Assembly: GCA_964244115.1 (NCBI GenBank)
Contig: CAXTHM010000075.1
Span: 1-16,989 of the forward strand
DNA length: 16,989 nt
Direction: 5' to 3'
Source of the DNA: CADCWK01 sp964244115
Lineage (GTDB): Bacteria > Chloroflexota > Chloroflexia > Thermomicrobiales > UBA6265
The notes below the pieces were generated by a model. That model searched no databases. It was not told where the DNA came from and worked only from the letters and a program-made list of their open reading frames with translations. A program made the translations under genes and the position numbers. Below are positions 7,573 to 14,080 of this stretch, one piece after another; the stretch's first letter is position 1, and each line of letters starts with the position of its first letter.

Positions 7573-8307
7573 ATGACCGACGACCCGACCAGCGACCCCA
7601 CCCGCCGCCCCCACCCCGACCGCCGCGCATCGCCCTTCGACGAAGGCTTCGTCACGCTCTGGAAGCACGATGGCTCGACCCCGACGGCTGACAGCACGCC
7701 ACCGGGCGAGCGCGTGAAGACCGACGGTTACCTGCCCGATGCCTGGGGCGAAGACGGTTCGGACGGCGTCGCCGGCCAGCCCCGTGAGACCCCATCCGAG
7801 CCCGACGACGAGCCGGTCGACATCGCGATCGACGCCCTCCGGAGCGAGGAGGCCCGCCTGGAACGCGCCGCCGCCAACGAGGCCCTTCGCCCCGTGGTGC
7901 GGTCGCTTGAGGCGGAGGGTCTCTACGCCTACATCACGCTCGACGATGAGAACCGCTGGACCGTCGCCTCCGACGACGAGCAGGGCCGGGTCGACGTCCG
8001 GCTGGACGACGGCGACTACGAGATCGTGATGGCCGCGACCTCGCCCGGCATGTACGCCGACGAGGACAACGCCTACCGGCGGCGCTCGCTGGAGCGGCTG
8101 GCCCGGATGCTTATCCCACGGGTGGCACGGGGCTACCTGGCGGACCACCAGAAGGCGTCGTGGGACGAGGTCGAGGCGGGCGTCGCCGTCCAGGTCCGCT
8201 ACGTCCTGCCGCGAGCCGAACCGGCAGCGATCGGCCCGTTCGTCCGGGAGCACTTCGAGGAACTCGAGGAACTGCTGTCGTTCGTCGAAGAGCAGATCAG
8301 CCGCTAG
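7573..8307 (+). CDS. acidic protein of unknown function, possible YbjN-like fold
   Basis: 244 residues. The start at 7573 is preferred because GGAG lies eight bases upstream; an in-frame ATG at 7480 would add an unconvincing 31 residues. The first 80 residues are Pro/Asp/Thr-rich and probably disordered. From about 95 a folded, acidic alpha/beta region follows: LRPVVRSLEAEGLYAYITLDDENRW, short strands (RVDVRLDDGDYEIVMA), a helix with RRRSLERLARML, a VAVQVRYVLPR strand and a C-terminal Glu-rich helix (HFEELEELLSFVEEQ). This order recalls YbjN/type-III-secretion-chaperone-like folds, but I cannot claim membership. It ends 21 bases before adenine deaminase and is probably co-transcribed with it. 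Confidence 0.7.
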   Translation: MTDDPTSDPTRRPHPDRRASPFDEGFVTLWKHDGSTPTADSTPPGERVKTDGYLPDAWGEDGSDGVAGQPRETPSEPDDEPVDIAIDALRSEEARLERAAANEALRPVVRSLEAEGLYAYITLDDENRWTVASDDEQGRVDVRLDDGDYEIVMAATSPGMYADEDNAYRRRSLERLARMLIPRVARGYLADHQKASWDEVEAGVAVQVRYVLPRAEPAAIGPFVREHFEELEELLSFVEEQISR

Positions 8308-8328
8308 CCCGGCGACCCAGGAGCCCGC

Positions 8329-10080
8329 ATGACCAGCGACGTCCCCGCATCCGGATCGGCCGATCCCGCCCTGGCCGTCTGGCGCCGCCGCATCGCCGTC
8401 GCCCAGCGCCAGCTCCCGGCCGACCTGGTGCTGCGGGGCGGGACGGTCGTCAACGTCCACAGCGGCGAGTTGCTCCGGCAGGACGTCGCGATCGCCGACG
8501 GCCGGATCGCGGCGGTCGGCGAGGGGTATGAGGGGACCGAGACGATCGACGCGACCGGGCTGGTCGTGGCGCCGTCCTTCATCGACGGCCACGTCCACGT
8601 CGAGAGCGCGCTGGTCTGGGTCACCGAGTTCGCCCGGGCCGTCGTGCCGCGCGGGACCGGTGCCGTCATCACGGACCCGCATGAGATCGCCAACGTCGCC
8701 GGTCTGGCCGGGATGCAGGCACTCCGCGACGCCGCGCGGTCCCTGCCCATGCGGGTCGCGTTCACGGTCCCGAGCTGCGTACCCGCCTCCCCGCACGAGA
8801 GCCCCGGCGTCTCGCTCGGCCCGGCGGCGGTCGCCGAGGCGCTGGCCTGGCCGGAGGTCGTCGGGCTGGGCGAGATGATGAACTTCCCCGGCCTGCTCGC
8901 CGGCGACGCGGAGATCGCCGCGAAGCTCGCCAGCGCCGGTGATCGCGACCTGCGACGGGACGGCCACGCGCCGGGGCTGGGGGGCGACGCGTTGCAGGCC
9001 TACGCCGGGGCCGGGCCGGGCAGCGACCACGAGTCGACCACCTTCGAGGAGGCGCGGGACAAGCTCCGCGCCGGCCTGATGGTCATGATCCGGGAGGGCT
9101 CGACCGAGCAGAACCTCCACGACCTGCTGCCTTTGGTCACGGACGCGACCTACCCGCGCTGCTGCTTCGCCTCGGACGATCGGGACTGCCACACCCTGCT
9201 TCACCGCGGCCACATCGACGACATCCTGCGCCAGGCGATCCGGGCCGGGCTGGACCCGGTCCGGGCGATCCGGATGGCGACCTGGAACACGGCGAACTAC
9301 TGGCGCCTTGAAGGGATCGGGGCGGTCGCGCCGGGCTACCTCGCCAACCTCGTCCTGCTCAGCGACCTCGCGTCGGTCACCGTCGCGGCGACGATCTACG
9401 AGGGACGAGTCGTCGCGGAGGCGGGTCGTCTTGTCGCCCCGCTCGATTCGCCGGCGGAGGCCGCGCCGACCCTGCGCCAGACCGTCCACCTCGCCCCGGT
9501 CACGACCAATGACCTGCGCCTGGCGCCGGCCGACGCGCGTCTGGCCGTCCAGATCACGCCGGGTCAGATCGTGACCACGGCGGTCGCGGTCGAGCCGCTG
9601 GTCGTCGATGGCTGGGTCCGGTCCGACCCGGATCGCGATCTGCTCAAGCTCGTCTCGGTCGAGCGCCACCACGCGACCGGCCGGGTCGGCGTCGGGCTGG
9701 TCCGCGGCTTCGGGCTCCGCCGCGGGGCGCTCGCCAGCACCATCGCTCACGACGCCCATAACATCGTCGCCGTCGGGACCGATGAGGCGGACCTGCTCGG
9801 CGCCATCGCCCTCGTCGCCGAGAGCCAGGGCGGATTAGCGGTCGTCGCCGACGGCCGGATCCTCGGCCACCTCCCCCTACCGATCGCCGGTCTGCTCTCG
9901 GATCAACCGCTCGAAGCGGTCGCCGACGCCTATGCGTCACTGGAGGCAGCCGCGCAGTCGCTGGGCAGCACGCTTGGTTCGCCGTTCGGGATGCTGGCGT
10001 TCATGTCGCTGAGCGTCATCCCGGAGATCCGGGTAACCGACCGGGGAACGCTTGTGTTAACAGAACTACCCCTCGGTTAA
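8329..10080 (+). CDS. ade: adenine deaminase
   Basis: 583 residues, the usual family length. The enzyme hydrolyses adenine to hypoxanthine and ammonia in purine salvage, in the cytoplasm, with a binuclear metal centre of the amidohydrolase superfamily. Visible family motifs in order: LVLRGGTVVNVHSGELL, SFIDGHVHVES (His88, His90, Glu92), TDPHEIANV, VGLGEMMNFPGLL, RDGHAPGLGG, SDHESTTFEEA, a CCFASDDRD-type metal loop followed by GHIDDILRQAI, RMATWNTANYW and GAVAPGYLANLVLL. The C-terminal family domain includes ERHHATG, ASTIAHDAHNI, PLPIAGLLSD, SPFGMLAFMSLSVIPE and VTDRGTL. The ribosome site AGGAG is six bases before the ATG. No truncation is seen. It follows the acidic orphan gene in one likely operon. 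Confidence 0.95.
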   Translation: MTSDVPASGSADPALAVWRRRIAVAQRQLPADLVLRGGTVVNVHSGELLRQDVAIADGRIAAVGEGYEGTETIDATGLVVAPSFIDGHVHVESALVWVTEFARAVVPRGTGAVITDPHEIANVAGLAGMQALRDAARSLPMRVAFTVPSCVPASPHESPGVSLGPAAVAEALAWPEVVGLGEMMNFPGLLAGDAEIAAKLASAGDRDLRRDGHAPGLGGDALQAYAGAGPGSDHESTTFEEARDKLRAGLMVMIREGSTEQNLHDLLPLVTDATYPRCCFASDDRDCHTLLHRGHIDDILRQAIRAGLDPVRAIRMATWNTANYWRLEGIGAVAPGYLANLVLLSDLASVTVAATIYEGRVVAEAGRLVAPLDSPAEAAPTLRQTVHLAPVTTNDLRLAPADARLAVQITPGQIVTTAVAVEPLVVDGWVRSDPDRDLLKLVSVERHHATGRVGVGLVRGFGLRRGALASTIAHDAHNIVAVGTDEADLLGAIALVAESQGGLAVVADGRILGHLPLPIAGLLSDQPLEAVADAYASLEAAAQSLGSTLGSPFGMLAFMSLSVIPEIRVTDRGTLVLTELPLG

Positions 10081-10247
10081 CATCAAGGACGCCGGACCTA
10101 CCGGAGCGCGGTTGGTTCCGGCGAGGCCCAAAGGTCTAATCCGCCGCCGTTTTCTGATACGATTCTGACGCCGATCAGGGGCAGAACCTGGAAACCGACG
10201 TTGCTTTTCAGGGTCGGAGCGGCTACAATTGTTTACAGAGCGTTAAC
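10056..10247 (+). repeat. three GTTAAC palindromes around the end of ade and the next promoter
   Basis: GTTAAC occurs at 10056-10061, 10076-10081 (overlapping the ade stop) and 10242-10247. A related GTTTAC lies at 10231-10236, just after the -10 at 10224-10229. This AT-containing hexamer is unexpected three times in 192 bases of such GC-rich DNA. The third copy sits where a repressor of the 46-codon gene could bind. Two copies lie in or at the end of ade, so chance is not excluded. Confidence 0.35.
10201..10229 (+). promoter_or_regulatory. sigma-70-type promoter of the 46-codon gene
   Basis: TTGCTT (10201-10206), a 17-base spacer, then TACAAT (10224-10229). This is the best housekeeping-type promoter in the window and leaves a leader of about 85 bases before the ATG at 10321. 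A second, extended -10-like element TGATACGAT lies upstream at 10155-10163 without a clear -35. Confidence 0.65.
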
Positions 10248-10320
10248 ACAACGCAGGCGGGAACGGTCCGAACGGGCGCCCGTCCCACGACCACTAATGG
10301 ATTGAACGAGGGAGTACGAC

Positions 10321-10461
10321 ATGTCCGTCTTCGACAGCTTCATGCGGTTCTTCAACCGGCACTGGGTCGCCACCAACTGGGGTCCCCGGGTCAGCCACAA
10401 GGAAGGCACATCCTGCGCCCTCCACGGCTCCCACTCCGCCTCCCGCGATTACGGCGCGTAA
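10321..10461 (+). CDS. 46-aa protein of unknown function
   Basis: Starts with MSVFDSFMRFFNRHWVATNW and ends TAA at 10461. GAGGGAG seven bases before the ATG is a strong ribosome site; a sigma-70-type promoter lies upstream and a hairpin terminator downstream, so this short frame has a complete expression unit of its own. The first 20 residues could form an amphipathic helix rich in Phe/Arg/Trp; the rest is hydrophilic with four histidines and one cysteine (GTSCALHGSHSAS). I recognise no family. It could be a small membrane-surface peptide, a stress protein or a leader; no direct evidence favours one. Confidence 0.6.
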   Translation: MSVFDSFMRFFNRHWVATNWGPRVSHKEGTSCALHGSHSASRDYGA

Positions 10462-10517
10462 GTCGCCCCCAATCGCGATACGTCGGTAACCGACAGCAGT
10501 CTGCTGAATGACCGCCG

Positions 10518-10547
10518 AGAGGCCCGCCAATCGCTGGTGGGCCTCTT
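10518..10547 (+). terminator. hairpin terminator after the 46-codon gene
   Basis: AGAGGCCCGCC (10518-10528), a 7-base loop AATCGCT, and GGTGGGCCTCT (10536-10546) form an 11-bp stem with one G-T wobble, followed by a short T-containing tail (TGCTATTGCT). The tail is poor, but the stem is strong and correctly placed. Confidence 0.65.
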
Positions 10548-10608
10548 GCTATTGCTGGAGATTGTCCGCGACCAACTGATGTCATCGTGAAGAGGAGGGT
10601 GGCGGAGA

Positions 10609-10703
10609 CCGTTATCGCCCTGCGGGGCGATGGCCGCCGCGGCGGCCTGGCTCGCAAGCCTCGCCCCTACGGAATGGTTACGGCGCTGCTCCGGCTCTAA
10701 CGG
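10609..10703. repeat. hairpin-rich intergenic element, possibly a REP/MITE-like copy
   Basis: Between two convergent genes, CCGTTA (10609-10614) and TAACGG (10698-10703) form short terminal inverted repeats. Inside are the hairpin ATCGCCC-TGCG-GGGCGAT (10614-10631), the perfect 16-bp palindrome GGCCGCCG/CGGCGGCC (10632-10647) and a GCAAGCCTCGCCCCTACGG stretch. Such stacked palindromes in a convergent spacer look like a dispersed intergenic repeat. Only one copy is visible here. Confidence 0.4.
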
Positions 10704-10728
10704 CTATCCCGATCCAGGAGACTCCCGA

Positions 10729-11355
10729 TCAGATCGACGTCGGGGGTTCGGCGATCGGGTGCTCGCGCTGGAGCCGGGCGGCGACCTCCCCGGTGGTCCC
10801 CCGGGTGGCGACGAGGTCGGGCCGGTCGACCTCTTCCCACGGCGTCCGCTCCGGCGGGTCGAGGACGAGGTCGAGCGCCATCCAGAGCGCGGCCGAGAGC
10901 GGGTAGCCCAGGATCGGCAGGGCGATCGCGACGGCGACGCCGATGATCTGGATCTGGAGGACGGAGAGGTCCGTCAGAGCCAGCACGCTGACGACGGTGA
11001 CCATCCCCAGGACGAGGGCCGCGACGAGGTTGACGGCGTACGTGCCGACGAAGTAGCCCTCCTCGCGCTCGAACGGGATGCCGCAGGTCGGGCAGGTGTC
11101 CTTGAGCGCCATCAGGTTCCGGTAGATGTGCCCACCACCGCAGTACGGGCAGCGCCGCCTGACCGAGCGGCCGACGAGCGTCCGCAGGCGGCGAAACCCG
11201 GACGGCGGCAGATGCCAGAGCGCGGGTTGGGCGGCCCGGAACCACGTCGCCCGGCTCCGGTCATAGCCCCCCTTCGGCACGGCCGGGGTCCGGGGTGGCG
11301 GCGTTCTGGTCGGGGACGGCGGCGACGTGGACAAGGGTCTTCCGTTCACTGACAT
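10729..11355 (-). CDS. DUF983 zinc-ribbon membrane protein
   Basis: 208 residues from the ATG at 11355. A Pro/Arg-rich N-tail (1-66) leads into two Cys pairs, Cys69-x2-Cys72 (CPYCGGG) and Cys88-x2-Cys91 (CPTCG), followed by the DUF983 signature PFEREEGYFVGTYAVN (94-109). Two or three hydrophobic segments follow at about 110-130 and 135-170. A zinc ribbon in the cytosol attached to membrane helices is the family layout; the biochemical function is unknown. The start is uncertain: an in-frame start at 11508 would give 259 residues, but the extra part looks non-coding. The ribosome site (GAG at -8) is weak. Confidence 0.8.
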   Translation of the reverse strand: MSVNGRPLSTSPPSPTRTPPPRTPAVPKGGYDRSRATWFRAAQPALWHLPPSGFRRLRTLVGRSVRRRCPYCGGGHIYRNLMALKDTCPTCGIPFEREEGYFVGTYAVNLVAALVLGMVTVVSVLALTDLSVLQIQIIGVAVAIALPILGYPLSAALWMALDLVLDPPERTPWEEVDRPDLVATRGTTGEVAARLQREHPIAEPPTSI

Positions 11356-11563
11356 GGGGTCGGCTCGATGTCGGCCTCGAACACTCAAGGTCGTCAGGCA
11401 TCCAGTGTAAACGTGAACGCCGCCCTGCTCGACTCGCTGGGCGATGGTCCACGCCAGCGTGCCGCGCTCCACGACACATGCCTCCGGAGCCGGAGTCGGC
11501 CCGACCACGTCGGTGTGAATCGACCGGGGTGCGGCCGGATGGGTCAGCCCGATCGTCCTCGTC

Positions 11564-11598
11564 TCTTCACCGGATCTTCACGAATGGGGTGGTAGTCT
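11564..11598 (+). promoter_or_regulatory. 11-nt tandem repeat and -10 upstream of uppP (PhoB/PhoP-like box)
   Basis: TCTTCAC occurs at 11564-11570 and again at 11575-11581, exactly 11 bases apart, in two 11-base units (TCTTCACCGGA, TCTTCACGAAT). A -10-like TAGTCT follows at 11593-11598. The 11-base phase and TTCAC core resemble direct-repeat sites of OmpR/PhoB-family regulators, such as the PhoP boxes of Streptomyces; the box replaces a normal -35. The rest of the 303-base spacer (11356-11658) holds no other feature I can support. Confidence 0.4.
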
Positions 11599-11658
11599 GT
11601 CCCGGCCCTGCCCCGAGCCGGACCTGCTGTCCTCACGTCTCACAAGGATACCGACTGC

Positions 11659-12609
11659 ATGCCGGACTGGCTGATCGCGATCATTCTCGGTATCGTCGAA
11701 GGGGTCACGGAGTTCATCCCCGTCTCCTCGACCGGCCACCTCATCGTCGCCGGCGACTTCCTGAACTGGGAAGGGGATCTCGCCGACACGTTCGAGGTCG
11801 TCATCCAGCTCGGCGCCATCCTCGCGATCGCGGTCGTCTACCGGGAGCGCTTCCGGTCGTTCCTGACCCTGGACGGCTACATCGGCGGCAGAGGGGGAAG
11901 GGCGACTCCCCGGATCGGCACCGGGGCTGGGTTCCGCGGTCTCAACGGGCTGATCCTGCTGGCCTGCTCGGCGCTGCCGGCCGCGATCCTCGGCTTCATC
12001 TTCCTCGACACCATCAAGGAGCACCTGTTCGGCTCATTCACGGTCGCGCTGGGCTGGATCGTCGGCGGGATCGCGCTGCTCGTCGTCGAGCGCCTGCTGC
12101 CATCGGCCGACCCGTCGGAGTCGGCGCTGACCGCCACCGGCGCTCACGGCGAACCGGTCCGGATGCCCGAGCAGGAGCTGGGCGACGGCCGCCGCCGGGC
12201 GCTGGCCACGCCGCGCTACGAATCGCTGGACGACATCACCTGGCGGGTGGCGCTGCTGATCGGCCTCTGCCAGTGCTTCGCGCTCTGGCCTGGCTTCTCC
12301 CGGTCGGCCTCGACGATCGTCGGCGGAATGTTCCTCGGGGTCAGCCGCAAGGCCGCCGCCGAGTTCTCGTTCTTCGCCGCGATGCCGATCCTGCTCGGCG
12401 CCTCGGCCCTCGACCTCTGGTCGTCGCGCGACATCATCACCCGCTCGGACATCCCGACCTTCGTGATCGGGCTGGTCGTCTCGTTCATCTCGGCCCTGTT
12501 CGCCGTGCGCTGGTTCATCCGGTTCCTCAGCACCCGGACGATGGTGCCGTTCGGCTGGTACCGGATCGTCGCCGGCGCCCTGTTGCTGCTCTGGCTGGCC
12601 GTCTCCTGA
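11659..12609 (+). CDS. uppP: undecaprenyl-diphosphatase (BacA/UppP)
   Basis: 316 residues. This integral membrane enzyme dephosphorylates undecaprenyl diphosphate to recycle the lipid carrier of cell-wall synthesis, and its overproduction gives bacitracin resistance. Catalytic region 1, EGVTEFIPVSSTGHLI (Glu14, Glu18, His27), and region 2, PGFSRSAST (211-219, Arg215), match the essential residues of the E. coli protein. Hydrophobic helices fill the rest, ending in a hydrophobic C-terminus. It is about 40-50 residues longer than usual, owing to an extended hydrophilic loop at about 148-192 and a Gly/Arg-rich stretch near 77-90. AAGGA lies nine bases before the ATG. It appears to be a single-gene transcript. 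Confidence 0.95.
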   Translation: MPDWLIAIILGIVEGVTEFIPVSSTGHLIVAGDFLNWEGDLADTFEVVIQLGAILAIAVVYRERFRSFLTLDGYIGGRGGRATPRIGTGAGFRGLNGLILLACSALPAAILGFIFLDTIKEHLFGSFTVALGWIVGGIALLVVERLLPSADPSESALTATGAHGEPVRMPEQELGDGRRRALATPRYESLDDITWRVALLIGLCQCFALWPGFSRSASTIVGGMFLGVSRKAAAEFSFFAAMPILLGASALDLWSSRDIITRSDIPTFVIGLVVSFISALFAVRWFIRFLSTRTMVPFGWYRIVAGALLLLWLAVS

Positions 12610-12905
12610 GCCAGGTGCCGGCCGGGTCCTGACCGGGAGCCAGCCCGGCGCCATCGCTCACGGTACTGTCGCCATTCTTGCCATACCCCGCACCTCATTC
12701 CGCTACGATCACGCATTCATCTGCGATTTTGGGCATGATTCTCGACAATCGAACGGGACGCGATGGATTTTTCGTATTAGGTATCCCTATTCTTTCGCAT
12801 CAATCTCGACTAGAGCGATAGGCCGGGTGTACGCTGATCTACCGGTCTCCGACGGCCCGCTCGGACCGCTGCCGCTTGGCCATACCCGCCCTGGAACGTA
12901 CCCCG
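12610..12905. other. intergenic region with an AT-richer island before the CDF gene
   Basis: Bases about 12690-12830 are clearly richer in A+T than their surroundings, with runs such as GATTTTTCGTATTAGG. An imperfect palindrome GATTCTCGACAATC (12737-12750; 12 of 14 bases symmetric) could be an operator. TATTCT at 12789-12794 is a possible -10 with no clear -35. No gene is seen. A metal-responsive promoter for the downstream transporter is a reasonable guess. Confidence 0.35.
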
Positions 12906-13916
12906 ATGCGCTTCTCATTCTCCGATTCCCGCACTGGCCGAACGAAGCGCGACGAGAACGCCACCCGCCTGCGGGCGGGCTGGCTGGCCGTCGCCGCCGC
13001 GATCGTGACGATCTCGCTGAAGTTCACCGCCTGGGGCCTGACCGGGTCCGCCGGGCTGCTGTCCGACGCCGTCGAGTCGCTCGCCAACCTCGTCACGGCC
13101 AGCGCCGTCCTGATCAGCATCTGGTACGCCAGCCGCCCGATCGACCGCTCCCACAACTACGGCCACGGCAAGGTCGAGTTCTTCGCCAGCGGGATCGAGG
13201 GGATCTTCATCATCCTGGCCGCGATCAGCATCGCCTGGATCGGCGTCGTCCGGTTGTTCAACCCGCATGAGCTGGAGTCGCTCGGGCTCGGCACGCTGAT
13301 CGCCGTTGCGGCTACGGCGGTCAACCTCGTCGTCGGCCGGATGCTGATCCGGGTCGGCCGCGCCCAGCGCTCGCCGGCCCTGACCGCCGACGGGCGGCAC
13401 ATCATGACCGACGTCTGGACGACCGCGGGCGTGCTGATCGGCCTGGCGATCGTGGCGCTCTCGGGCTGGCTCTGGGTCGATGCCCTGATCGCCCTGATCC
13501 TCGCCGTGAACATCGCCTTCACGGGCTGGCGGCTGCTCAATATCGGCATCGACGGCCTGATGGACCGCGCCCTGCCGGTCGAGGACGAGCTCGTCGTCCG
13601 GAAGGCCGTCGAGGCCGCCCTCCGGGACGCGCCAGAGCCCCGGACGGCCTACCATGCCCTCCGGACCCGCGAGGCTGGCAGCCGGCGCTTCGTCGATTTC
13701 CACCTGCTCGTCCCCGGCCGGGTCAATGTCGGGGATGCCCACGCCCTCGCCTCCCGACTGGAGCAGGCCGTCCACGACGCCCTGCCCGGCGTCGAGACGA
13801 CCGTCCACATCGAGCCGCTAGAGGACGACGCCTCCTGGCAGGACAGCGACCTGCTGCCGATCGAGCGGGCCGACGCCCACCTGACCGGGACAGGATCTTC
13901 CGGCGCCCGGCGATAA
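12906..13916 (+). CDS. cation diffusion facilitator (CDF) metal transporter
   Basis: 336 residues from the ATG at 12906; a TTG ten codons upstream is less likely. Exports divalent metal ions from the cytosol in exchange for protons. Six transmembrane segments lie within about 24-230: helix 2 carries GLLSDAVESLANLV, the loop after it the family motif HNYGHGKVEFF (83-93), and helix 5 HIMTD (His165, Asp169). A cytosolic C-terminal domain follows (about 235-315) with the usual HALR and VDFHLLV strands and a VHIEP end. The transport site in helix 2 reads Glu57-x3-Asn61 where zinc exporters such as YiiP have Asp-x3-Asp, so the metal cannot be assigned. The ribosome site (GGAA) is weak. Confidence 0.92.
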   Translation: MRFSFSDSRTGRTKRDENATRLRAGWLAVAAAIVTISLKFTAWGLTGSAGLLSDAVESLANLVTASAVLISIWYASRPIDRSHNYGHGKVEFFASGIEGIFIILAAISIAWIGVVRLFNPHELESLGLGTLIAVAATAVNLVVGRMLIRVGRAQRSPALTADGRHIMTDVWTTAGVLIGLAIVALSGWLWVDALIALILAVNIAFTGWRLLNIGIDGLMDRALPVEDELVVRKAVEAALRDAPEPRTAYHALRTREAGSRRFVDFHLLVPGRVNVGDAHALASRLEQAVHDALPGVETTVHIEPLEDDASWQDSDLLPIERADAHLTGTGSSGARR

Positions 13917-14080
13917 GGGTTGGTCTTGCCTGAAACGCTGACCCGGAGCAGACCTCTCCCCCACCGACCCGGTTTGCCGTGACCCGTCTCGCCTGGTGGC
14001 GAAGACCGCTGCGGCGGCCGGGCTTGCCGGCGAAGCGTGAGCTGCGCCTACGAGCCGCACGGCATCTCGCGGTTCCGGGG

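Noticed and set aside
6064..9759. Very long open frame on the minus strand (1231 codons) and similar long frames at 319-2253 (+) and 13979-15922 (+)
   Set aside because: They run antisense to genes with clear family motifs (FAD oxidoreductase, ade, glgP, VWA lipoprotein), have low-complexity Arg/Asp/Gly/Pro/Val-rich translations and show no recognisable domains; such shadows are expected in GC-rich coding DNA.
10081..10320. Possible riboswitch in the leader region after ade
   Set aside because: No conserved purine, THF or other aptamer core could be recognised; only promoter elements and the GTTAAC repeats are supported.
10294..10530. Alternative short frames over the 46-codon gene (minus strand 10294-10530, plus strand from a TTG at 10302)
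   Set aside because: Neither has a good ribosome site, and both overlap a frame with a promoter, ribosome site and terminator in the right order.
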